This document shows positions 1 through 7,763 of a stretch of DNA of 64,000 bases, one piece after another. The translations under genes were made by a program, and so were the position numbers. Source of the DNA: Ignavibacteriales bacterium (GTDB taxonomy: Bacteria; Bacteroidota; Ignavibacteria; Ignavibacteriales; Ignavibacteriaceae); contig JADJMD010000012.1 in the NCBI GenBank assembly GCA_016709765.1, forward strand, positions 186,001-250,000, given 5' to 3'. How positions within the stretch are numbered: position 1 is the first letter of the stretch; each line of letters opens with the position of its first letter. Under the pieces are notes generated by a model that saw nothing but the letters and a program-made list of their open reading frames with translations, was not told the DNA's origin and made no database searches.

Positions 1-896
1 GCCGCTTCTAAACGTTTAGTTGCCTCATCAAAAGTTACGTTTGCTTTAATCATTACAAGTGCTGTCTTAACATGTCCTTTTGCGTTATCAAGAGCAATAG
101 TAGCCTCATCATAACTAAGTCCTGTAATAGTCATCACAATTTTTTTTGATCTTTCGACAAGTTTTTTATTTGTCATCTGCAAATCAATCATCATGTTTTC
201 ATAAACTTTACCAAGTCTTATCATAGCAGCAGTTGTAAGCATATTTAAAACTAATTTTTGCGCAGTTCCACTTTTCATTCTTGTAGAGCCCATTACTACT
301 TCGGGTCCAACGTAAGGACAAATTGCAACATCAACTTCTTCAATATCAAAATCTTTTCTCGGGTTTGTAGTAACGTAAAGTGTTTTAGCACCTAGTTCTT
401 TTGCTTTTTTTACTGCCCCAATTACGTATGGAGTTCTACGGCTAGCGGCAATTCCACAAACAACATCTTTTGCGGTAACATTAGCCTCCATAACTTCTAT
501 TGCACCGTTTTCTTCTTTGTCCTCGGCACCTTCCTGCGCACGGAACATTGCTTCTTTTCCACCGGCGATATAACCTTCAATCATTCCATAAGGCGTTCCA
601 AAGGTTGGCGGGCATTCAGAAGCATCAACAACACCTAATCTTCCGCTTGTACCAGCACCAAAGTATAAAAGTCTTCCGCCATTTTTAAGAGCTTTAACAA
701 TTATATCGACAGCTTGCTCTATGTAAGGCAATTCTTGTTCAACTGCATAAGGAACTAATTTATCTTCATCATTAATAATTTTTATAATTTCAGCAGTTGA
801 TTTTGCGTCAATTTCCATAGAGCGTGGGTTGCGCTGTTCTGTGGGAAGTTTGCTTATCTCTTCGAAAAGAGTTTTGGAGTCTTGAGATGAGCTCAT
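1..896 (-). CDS. murQ: N-acetylmuramic acid 6-phosphate etherase MurQ (C-terminus cut by window edge)
   Basis: MurQ cleaves the D-lactyl ether of MurNAc-6-phosphate in the cytoplasm, giving GlcNAc-6-phosphate and D-lactate; it is the hallmark enzyme of murein recycling. I translated the minus strand from the ATG at 894-896. It begins MSSSQDSKTLFEEISKLPTE and contains the family signatures LPTEQRNP, the SIS-domain sugar-phosphate loop GAGTSGRLGVVDASECPPTFG, GGKEAMFRAQEGAED and GSTRMKSGTAQKLVLNML. About 298 residues are visible. The family is about 300 long, so only a short C-terminal tail is missing beyond base 1, and no stop codon is seen in the window. It is divergent from the nagB-like gene across a 174-bp gap holding promoter-like motifs for both. 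The family call is secure. Confidence 0.95.
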   Translation of the reverse strand, partial: MSSSQDSKTLFEEISKLPTEQRNPRSMEIDAKSTAEIIKIINDEDKLVPYAVEQELPYIEQAVDIIVKALKNGGRLLYFGAGTSGRLGVVDASECPPTFGTPYGMIEGYIAGGKEAMFRAQEGAEDKEENGAIEVMEANVTAKDVVCGIAASRRTPYVIGAVKKAKELGAKTLYVTTNPRKDFDIEEVDVAICPYVGPEVVMGSTRMKSGTAQKLVLNMLTTAAMIRLGKVYENMMIDLQMTNKKLVERSKKIVMTITGLSYDEATIALDNAKGHVKTALVMIKANVTFDEATKRLEA

Positions 897-943
897 AATT
901 ATATCTTGATTTATTTTTGAATTACTAGTTAAAATTATTGATA

Positions 944-951
944 CAAATTTA
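944..951 (-). promoter_or_regulatory. Candidate -7 element for murQ
   Basis: On the minus strand this reads TAAATTTG, a full match to the Bacteroidota -7 consensus TAnnTTTG, about 48 bases before the murQ ATG. No TTTG lies at the expected upstream distance, so this is half a promoter match in AT-rich DNA. Confidence 0.3.
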
Positions 952-1015
952 CACAAAGTATTAATAATATTTTGTTTTGTGATAGCTGATTCTTTAAATA
1001 CAATATCAGCTTCAG

Positions 1016-1023
1016 TATATTTG
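1016..1023 (+). promoter_or_regulatory. Candidate -7 element for the nagB-like/epimerase operon
   Basis: TATATTTG matches TAnnTTTG. A TTTA (three of four for TTTG) lies 19 bases upstream. The distance to the ATG at 1071 leaves a leader of about 40 bases. The motif lies in the divergent gap shared with murQ. Confidence 0.4.
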
Positions 1024-1070
1024 ACTAGTAAATCCAATAATATTTAGCCACTTATATAAGATAATTTAAA

Positions 1071-3404
1071 ATGATATCTAAAGTTGAACAGTATTACCTC
1101 GAACAATCACAAAAACAATTAATTTACAAACCAGCTGAAAAAATTCCTGTAATCCAGGTTGCAAATTTTCCTGAACTGGGGAAAATGACAGCTTTAAGAT
1201 TTATAGAATGGATACAGCAAAATACAAATGGAGTTGTTTCCTTACCAACAGGTAAAACTCCTGAGCATTTTATAAAATGGGTTGCGTATTTTTTAAAAAA
1301 TTGGGACAAGGATGATGTTGTTAGTGCATTAAAAAAGGTTGATCTTGATTCCGGAAATAAACCAGATATTTCTAAACTTCGATTTGTTCAGATTGATGAA
1401 TTTTATCCAATTGATTCTCATCAGCATAATAGCTTTTATTATTACATTCAAAAGTATTATTTCAGTAATTGGGGATTAGATATAAAAAAAGCTTTGTTGA
1501 TGAATATTAATGAAATACCAACATCAAATAATTTATCTCTTTCAGAAATTTTTCCTGATGAAGTAATCGATTTAACATTGCGTACACGCTGGGCATCAAC
1601 AACTCAAGAGAGGTATCAAAAGCAAACAATAGAACTTGTCGATCAATTTTGTACAGATTACGAAAAGAAAATTAGAGAAATGGGTGGTATAGGATTTTTC
1701 CTTGGCGGAATTGGACCGGATGGGCATATTGGTTTTAATGTTATGGGCAGCGATCATTATTCAACTACAAGATTAATACAAACCAACTATGAAACACAGG
1801 CTGCAGCAGCAAGTGATCTTGACGGTATTGAAGTTGCTAAGAAGAGATTGGTAATTACCATCGGGCTTGATACCATAACTTACAATGAAGACGCGACTGC
1901 AATCATAATTGCCGCAGGAGAAGCGAAGGGAAATATTGTTAGAGATTCGATTCAAACAGCAATAACCAATAAATATCCAGCAACAGTATTGCAAAGATTA
2001 CCCAACGCTAGATTTTATTTAACAAACGGCGCTGCTTTTAGATTGCTTCAAAGAAGATATGATGATGTTATAAAGGAAGAAGAAATTTCAAGAGCTTCGA
2101 TTGAAAGAGCGGTTGTAAATCTTTGCTTAGAAAAAAATAAATCTTTGATTGATCTAACAGTTGAAGATTACAACTCTAATCAGATTACAAAACTTATTTT
2201 GGACAGGACAAATAAAACCCCGTTAGAAATTGGAACTGAAATTCATGGTTCGATCATTGAAAGATTTGATCGTGGAATGTTACCGGTCTCAAATCAAACT
2301 GTACTTCATACAGGGCCGCATCACGATGATATTCCGCTTGGATATTTACCATATATAAATCATTTAGTTAGAGATTCAAGTAATCATCATCACTTTGTAA
2401 CGATGACAAGCGGATTCACCGCAGTTACAAATTCTTATATGCTTGGATTACTCGAAGATTTGAAATTTTATTTGGGACATCCTGATTTTACTTCACGTTT
2501 TACTCAGCGTTATTTTGATCCGGAATTTAAAGAAGGAAAAGATCGTGATATTCATTTATATCTTGATGGTTTAGCTGAGCACAGTAGAACAATCCGTAAA
2601 GAAGCTGTTTCCCGTAGATTGCTAAGAAACATGGTTGAAATTTATGAAGAGGATAACATTACCTATCTTGAAGATAGGGTTGATGAATTAATCAATTATT
2701 TTCAAACCCAATATCCCGGTAAAAAAGACATTCCCCATGTACAAAAATTAAAAGGAATGATGCGGGAATGGGAAGAAGAACTCGTTTGGGCGTTTTTTGG
2801 ATTTAACACAAGTTCCGTTTCGCATATGCGCCTTGGATTTTACCAGGGTGATATTTTTACAGAAAACCCAGAAATGGATAGAGATGTAATTCCTATTTTA
2901 AATTTACTCAAGAAAATTAAACCAACAATTGTTACTGTTGCTTTGGATCCTGAAGGAAGCGGACCTGATACGCACTATAAAGTTTTACAAGCAACTGCCG
3001 AAGCATTAAAGCTTTATGAAAAAGAAACAGGAATCAACAACATAAAAGTTTGGGGATATCGAAATGTTTGGTATCGCTTCCACCCTGCTGAAGCAAATAT
3101 TTTTATTCCTGTCAGCCTAAACTCAATGGCGATAATGGAAAATACTTTCTTAAACAGTTATGGATCACAACGTGCAGCAAGTTTTCCAAGCTGGGAATAC
3201 GATGGGCCATTTTCACGTCTTGCACAACGTATTCAGGTTGAACAATATCAGACCATAAGATTATGTTTAGGTAAAGATTTTTTCTTAAAGCACAATCATC
3301 CAAGAGTACAAGCAGCTTACGGAATGGTTTATCTTAAAGAACTTACTCAAACTGAATTTTATGCTCTTTCATCTGAACTAAGAAAATTAACTGAGAATTA
3401 TTAA
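1071..3404 (+). CDS. NagB-like glucosamine-6-phosphate deaminase domain fused to LmbE/PIG-L deacetylase-like domain
   Basis: A 777-residue fusion with no signal peptide, so cytoplasmic. Residues about 30-340 match the NagB family, which converts glucosamine-6-P to fructose-6-P and ammonia: SLPTGKTPE phosphate loop, QIDEFYP with the enolisation Asp near 109, and GGIGPDGHIGFN with Asp217 and His219. Residues about 405-720 match the Zn-dependent LmbE/PIG-L N-acetylglucosaminyl deacetylases: GPHHDD at 415-420 takes the place of the usual HPDD motif, and GPDTH is a likely third-ligand region. Together the domains could deacetylate and deaminate amino sugars leaving the MurQ step. One oddity is Val224 where E. 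coli NagB has catalytic Glu148, so true deaminase activity is uncertain. The epimerase gene follows 14 bases downstream. Architecture is secure; substrate is inferred. Confidence 0.85.
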   Translation: MISKVEQYYLEQSQKQLIYKPAEKIPVIQVANFPELGKMTALRFIEWIQQNTNGVVSLPTGKTPEHFIKWVAYFLKNWDKDDVVSALKKVDLDSGNKPDISKLRFVQIDEFYPIDSHQHNSFYYYIQKYYFSNWGLDIKKALLMNINEIPTSNNLSLSEIFPDEVIDLTLRTRWASTTQERYQKQTIELVDQFCTDYEKKIREMGGIGFFLGGIGPDGHIGFNVMGSDHYSTTRLIQTNYETQAAAASDLDGIEVAKKRLVITIGLDTITYNEDATAIIIAAGEAKGNIVRDSIQTAITNKYPATVLQRLPNARFYLTNGAAFRLLQRRYDDVIKEEEISRASIERAVVNLCLEKNKSLIDLTVEDYNSNQITKLILDRTNKTPLEIGTEIHGSIIERFDRGMLPVSNQTVLHTGPHHDDIPLGYLPYINHLVRDSSNHHHFVTMTSGFTAVTNSYMLGLLEDLKFYLGHPDFTSRFTQRYFDPEFKEGKDRDIHLYLDGLAEHSRTIRKEAVSRRLLRNMVEIYEEDNITYLEDRVDELINYFQTQYPGKKDIPHVQKLKGMMREWEEELVWAFFGFNTSSVSHMRLGFYQGDIFTENPEMDRDVIPILNLLKKIKPTIVTVALDPEGSGPDTHYKVLQATAEALKLYEKETGINNIKVWGYRNVWYRFHPAEANIFIPVSLNSMAIMENTFLNSYGSQRAASFPSWEYDGPFSRLAQRIQVEQYQTIRLCLGKDFFLKHNHPRVQAAYGMVYLKELTQTEFYALSSELRKLTENY

Positions 3405-3418
3405 ACAGAAATAAATCT

Positions 3419-4549
3419 ATGAAACAAACAAGAAAAGATTTTTTTAAAACTACAGGAATAATAGCAGCCGGATCTGTAGCAGCATCGATTCCAGTTTCTA
3501 CTTTTGCAAAAAATATTATAAAAAGTAAAGGCTCAAAAATGAAACTCACTTTTAGACCATATACACTTGAGTTAATACATGTTTTTACTGTTGCTGTTAA
3601 TTCCAGAACTACCACTCCGGTTATGCTTACGGAAATTGAGTACGAAGGAATTAAAGGTTATGGCGAAGCTTCCATGCCGCCATATCTTGGGGAATCACAA
3701 GAAACCGCAACTGCTTTTTTATCAAAAGTAGATTTAGGCCAATTTAATGATCCATTTGAAATGGAAAAGATTTTAGATTACGTTGATTCTATTGCAGAGA
3801 AAAATACCGCAGCCAAAGCCTCTGTAGATATAGCGCTGCATGATCTTGTTGGAAAATTAATGAATCAAACCTGGTACAAAATATGGGGTTATGATAAAAC
3901 AACAACTCCATTTACAACTTTTACAATCGGGATTGATACTCCGGAAGTTGTCAGGCAAAAAGTGAAAGAAGCTGAACAATTTAAAGTATTAAAAGTTAAA
4001 CTCGGAAGAGAAAATGATAAGGAGATGATTGAAACAATTCGATCAGTTACAAATGTTCCGCTTACTGTTGATGTTAATCAAGGTTGGAAGGATAAACATT
4101 TTGCATTGGATATGATAAATTGGTTGAACGAAAGAAACATTGAATTTATTGAACAGCCGATGCCCAAAGAACAAATAGATGATATCGCGTGGCTAACACA
4201 AAACTCGCCTCTTCCAATAATTGGTGATGAATCGATTCAGAGAATTCCTGATGTAATAAAAGCACACGGAGTTTATTCCGGTATAAATATTAAGTTAATG
4301 AAGTGTACAGGAATGCGCGAAGCTAATAAAATGTTAAACTTAGCCCGTTCGTTGGATATGAAAGTAATGATTGGATGTATGACTGAAACAAGTTGTGCAA
4401 TTTCTGCTGCCGCTCAACTTTCACCAATGGTTGATTGGGCTGACCTTGATGGCGCATTATTAATAAAGAATGATCCCTACGACGGAATAAAAGTTATTGA
4501 TGGAAGAGTTACATTAACAGATTATCCTGGAATAGGATTGAAGAGTTAG
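3419..4549 (+). CDS. L-Ala-D/L-Glu (dipeptide) epimerase homologue with Tat-like leader
   Basis: Enolase-superfamily member (376 aa) of the muconate-lactonising/dipeptide epimerase group. Known members epimerise the L-Ala-D-Glu released from murein to L-Ala-L-Glu so that peptidases can split it. Visible active-site set: KxK with Lys192 and Lys194, metal ligands Asp218 (DVNQGW), Glu245 (EQP) and Asp270 (GDES), and a second catalytic Lys292 (NIKLMKCTG). The N-terminus, TRKDFFKTTGIIAAGSVAA, resembles a twin-arginine leader but reads Arg-Lys instead of Arg-Arg, so export is uncertain. An internal Met at residue 41 (MKLTFRPYTLELIHVF) could start a leaderless form. It lies 14 bases after the NagB-like gene and is probably co-transcribed. 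Substrate is inferred from family and context. Confidence 0.85.
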   Translation: MKQTRKDFFKTTGIIAAGSVAASIPVSTFAKNIIKSKGSKMKLTFRPYTLELIHVFTVAVNSRTTTPVMLTEIEYEGIKGYGEASMPPYLGESQETATAFLSKVDLGQFNDPFEMEKILDYVDSIAEKNTAAKASVDIALHDLVGKLMNQTWYKIWGYDKTTTPFTTFTIGIDTPEVVRQKVKEAEQFKVLKVKLGRENDKEMIETIRSVTNVPLTVDVNQGWKDKHFALDMINWLNERNIEFIEQPMPKEQIDDIAWLTQNSPLPIIGDESIQRIPDVIKAHGVYSGINIKLMKCTGMREANKMLNLARSLDMKVMIGCMTETSCAISAAAQLSPMVDWADLDGALLIKNDPYDGIKVIDGRVTLTDYPGIGLKS

Positions 4550-4558
4550 GCTATTTAT

Positions 4559-4641
4559 GTCATTTCCGTGAAGGCGGGATATCTACGACTTCAAAATAAA
4601 TGGATTCCCACTCCTATCTAAGAAAGATACGTGGGAATGAC
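4559..4641 (+). repeat. Intergenic palindromic repeat (GTCATT...AATGAC type)
   Basis: The segment begins GTCATTTCCGTG and ends GTGGGAATGAC. An inner inverted repeat ATTCCCAC (4604-4611) / GTGGGAAT (4631-4638) forms a stem. It lies between two convergent genes and belongs to the same dispersed family as the elements at 41641, 47120, 48479 and 48586. Confidence 0.65.
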
Positions 4642-4651
4642 AAAAATACTT

Positions 4652-7633
4652 TTATTTAATTCCCAAATAATTTAAGACAGATTTCATAACGGCGTTTCTA
4701 TTCTTCTCGCCGAGAATTGTTTCAAAAGGAAATCCAAAACCAACCACGCCATATTTTTCTGTATAGCCAATTGCAGCACTAAAGTTATTTTCAGAATAAC
4801 GTAATAAAACCTCACTACCGTTAATTTCACCAAGCTCATCCGGTGCTTCCACTTTGTATATAGAATCTGTAAAAGAAGTGTTAAAATCAAAATAAGTTTT
4901 TAGTGGATAGAAATTATTATTTACAGAAAATAACTTTCCTTCTTTAACAGCATGTCCGGTTTTAAGTTTTAGTTTTAAAATTTCATTAGCAAATCTAATT
5001 CCACTGCTATCAGGATCTGCGTACAAATCAGTTCCTATGTAAGCGCCACTTAAAAATATTTTTCCGCCACCGTTTAAATAAGAAGTAATCTTTTCTCTTA
5101 GGCTTACTGGAAAAATTTCAAAATCAATTTTGTCCTTATACTTTGGTGAAGAAGTTTTTTTCTCTTCTCCAAATATAAAATCCACCATTTTATATTTTGA
5201 AAGATCAACATTTCCATTCATAACTGATTCATCACTTACAGAACAAAATGAAAATCCATTTTCTTTAATAGCTTTTCCATGAATATAACTAAAATCGAAT
5301 GTATTGCCAGCTATAATTTTTGACTCATAATTAGAATGACTAGCACCGTGTCCGGGGTTATCATCTGTGAGCCATTTAGAATTTGGATCAAAATTAAATT
5401 GCGTCCCCGTAAAACCAAGCTCATAGTTATCTGGAACACCTTCATCCTCAAAATTTATAAAACCAGAAAAAGTTGGCGAATCGAATGTTGCCGGTGCAGA
5501 AATACGATCAAATCCATTTACAACAAGAATTGGTTCTGGGGAGTTCTTCATCCAACAAACAGAAAGAATTTCAGAGGGAAAACTTTCTCCACCATTATTA
5601 ATCGCAGTTACTTTGTAGCTGTAAATAACACCAGGTTTTAAATCACCTAATTTTATTTTATTTGTTTCAACAATTTTACCATTACCAAATCCGCCATCGT
5701 TCAGCTTTGTGTAAAGCATGTATTTATCTGTAATTGCTGTTTGTTCAGTTGAATCAATTTGTGATTTCCAGCTTAATTCTACTTCTCCATTCGATATTAG
5801 CTGAACAGAAAAGTTTGTTGGAGGCAACGGCTGTACAATATATTCAAACCCATTTTGAACCGACAAAAACTTTAACATTCCTTTATATATTGATCTTGAA
5901 ACATCAAATCTAAATCGAGGATCAAGCTGAAATTTCATTTCATAATAATTCTGATGAGAAAGCAGTTCAAGTAAAATTGCCGGAAAATTTGGTCTTGCTG
6001 CTTCACTGTACATAGCGTTCATTAATTGTCTTCGCGTCCAGGTGGAATCATATTTTAATCTTATATCCTCAACTAATTGCGTCATTACTAAGTCGGATAA
6101 ATCTCTGTTTACCAAGCGAGAAACTCCATCAGGAAAAACAGTCAGTGAATCCAAATCTGGAATACTATAAATCATCAATGTACCAATTGCAGTATCATTC
6201 CGTGTAATTCCAGCATCCGTATGAAAAGCTAAAGAAATATCCAGAGGTATTCCTAACCCTTTTTCATTACGACTTCTATTTGGTCCAAATGGAGCGCCGT
6301 ACAAATAATTTCCATATTCAGCGCGAGATTGATAATCATCTTTATAATCGTCTGAATTTTTATTAAGATTATAAGTAAGCGTATCCGGCATACCAGCATA
6401 TTGCAGCCAATATCTTGAGCCTTCAACAAATTTTGGTCTTCCGCTTGTAATGCCCTCACGTTCAACAATTCCCATTCCACCACCAAATCTTACAGCATCT
6501 GCGGAAACAATCTTGTTTTCATCCTTACTTTGATTTGTTAACACAACACCCTGTAATTTTTTATTACCTTTATCAAACTTAAAAGTTCCTAGATAAATCC
6601 ACGTTCCGCCGCCTATGGTTTGATTAACAAGAAATTCTGTTTCACCACCGCTGTGAACAATTTTATAGTGTGCATCAGTAACATTGCTATCTGAGGCAGA
6701 ATATGAAATATAAACTGCATACTTACCTGTTTGCGGAATTTCTGGTAACCAGCTTGCGCTTGCCAATGGATTAATCATTGATTTTGTATATCTGCTTGTT
6801 CCCTGATCAAAAGGGTTTTCATCTTCTTTTATTGTTTTGTTTTTTAATGCAAAACCTTTTTGTAAAGATGTTTTCCAATAACCTTTTTCAGAAACTATTT
6901 TTTCCTGGTAAGATTCTTTATTTGGAAAATCATTATCTACAATCACTTCACTTAATTGTATATCTCTTTCGCGAGGAACAAAAACATTTGCACCGGCATT
7001 TTCAAGCATTGGAATTAAGTATGGGATTGTAAAAGCTGTTGGTCCTAAATCTTCAACAGTTTGAAATAACCTGGCACGCTGCCACATCCATCGTTTTTCC
7101 TTATTATTGTAGTACCAGCCATGACTGTTCCATAACAAAATATTATTTCCAAATAATCCATTAGTAGCTTTTAAATTTTTACTAGCATTCTGAACAACTG
7201 GAGTTCTATCTAGTCCTTTTTGGGAAAACTTTGATGAATCAATCTTTATTTTGTCTTTTTGGTAGAAACTCGGGATTAAACTTTCTATTGGATAACCAAT
7301 ACAAGAAATTTGATAATTATACATTTCAAATGAAGAACCATAATATTTTTTAACTGCTTCATAAATTCTATTAACATTTTCTGTCCTTAGAGGAATAACA
7401 GCAAGATTTTTATTAAAATAAACTGTAATAGTCTTTGCAGAAGTGTCAATTTTAATATCTTCAATTTTAGTGCTGGCAGGTAGGTTTAATATTTGTTTCA
7501 AGGAATCAATATCCTGCTTAAATGATTCTGACCTGATATTAAATTCATCCTTCAAAGAAATATCTTCCACTGATGAACATTTGATAAAAAAGATTGAGGA
7601 AAAAAGTAAGATTGTTATTGTAAAAATTTTCAT
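4652..7633 (-). CDS. Golvesin-domain N-acetylmuramoyl-L-alanine amidase, probable lipoprotein
   Basis: A 993-residue exported protein. The leader ends FFIKCSS, a lipobox-like cysteine with an unusual Lys at -1. The amidase_3 fold is split: the first Zn-ligand region LLWNSHGW (His171) and LENAGANVFVPRERD come early, then a golvesin-type beta domain (about 290-400), then LAFHTDAG (His471) and LLELLSHQN (Glu556, probable catalytic Glu). An FN3 domain follows at about 605-700, and a C-terminal region to 993 (NGGGKIFLSGAYIG) looks like a Rossmann or glutamine-amidotransferase-like domain. Such proteins are often labelled xanthan lyase, but the amidase motifs favour cutting the MurNAc-peptide bond. 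It is transcribed leftward after the GH10-like gene, which has its own terminator at 7713-7740. Confidence 0.8.
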   Translation of the reverse strand: MKIFTITILLFSSIFFIKCSSVEDISLKDEFNIRSESFKQDIDSLKQILNLPASTKIEDIKIDTSAKTITVYFNKNLAVIPLRTENVNRIYEAVKKYYGSSFEMYNYQISCIGYPIESLIPSFYQKDKIKIDSSKFSQKGLDRTPVVQNASKNLKATNGLFGNNILLWNSHGWYYNNKEKRWMWQRARLFQTVEDLGPTAFTIPYLIPMLENAGANVFVPRERDIQLSEVIVDNDFPNKESYQEKIVSEKGYWKTSLQKGFALKNKTIKEDENPFDQGTSRYTKSMINPLASASWLPEIPQTGKYAVYISYSASDSNVTDAHYKIVHSGGETEFLVNQTIGGGTWIYLGTFKFDKGNKKLQGVVLTNQSKDENKIVSADAVRFGGGMGIVEREGITSGRPKFVEGSRYWLQYAGMPDTLTYNLNKNSDDYKDDYQSRAEYGNYLYGAPFGPNRSRNEKGLGIPLDISLAFHTDAGITRNDTAIGTLMIYSIPDLDSLTVFPDGVSRLVNRDLSDLVMTQLVEDIRLKYDSTWTRRQLMNAMYSEAARPNFPAILLELLSHQNYYEMKFQLDPRFRFDVSRSIYKGMLKFLSVQNGFEYIVQPLPPTNFSVQLISNGEVELSWKSQIDSTEQTAITDKYMLYTKLNDGGFGNGKIVETNKIKLGDLKPGVIYSYKVTAINNGGESFPSEILSVCWMKNSPEPILVVNGFDRISAPATFDSPTFSGFINFEDEGVPDNYELGFTGTQFNFDPNSKWLTDDNPGHGASHSNYESKIIAGNTFDFSYIHGKAIKENGFSFCSVSDESVMNGNVDLSKYKMVDFIFGEEKKTSSPKYKDKIDFEIFPVSLREKITSYLNGGGKIFLSGAYIGTDLYADPDSSGIRFANEILKLKLKTGHAVKEGKLFSVNNNFYPLKTYFDFNTSFTDSIYKVEAPDELGEINGSEVLLRYSENNFSAAIGYTEKYGVVGFGFPFETILGEKNRNAVMKSVLNYLGIK

Positions 7634-7712
7634 ATCAAAACTTCAATTCTGTTTTAATAATTTACATAATTAATTAAATAGAAATTTTAAGGGCCAACTG
7701 ATTTTATAAATA

Positions 7713-7740
7713 AAAAAGCCCCTTCCTTTTGGGAAGGGGT
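7713..7740 (-). terminator. Rho-independent terminator after the GH10-like gene
   Basis: An 8-bp GC-rich stem, CCCCTTCC (7719-7726) with GGAAGGGG (7732-7739), is followed on the minus strand by six Ts. It lies 24 bases beyond the stop of the leftward gene at 7764. Confidence 0.85.
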
Positions 7741-7763
7741 TAGAATGAGCAATTAATAAACAT

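Noticed and set aside
500..688. Open frame inside murQ on the opposite strand
   Set aside because: It lies wholly within the murQ coding region, lacks a ribosome site and has no family resemblance; an antisense shadow.
4652..7633. Xanthan lyase (a common label for golvesin-domain proteins)
   Set aside because: The split amidase_3 motifs with His171, His471 and Glu556 point to a MurNAc-L-Ala amidase; no polysaccharide-lyase fold was recognised.
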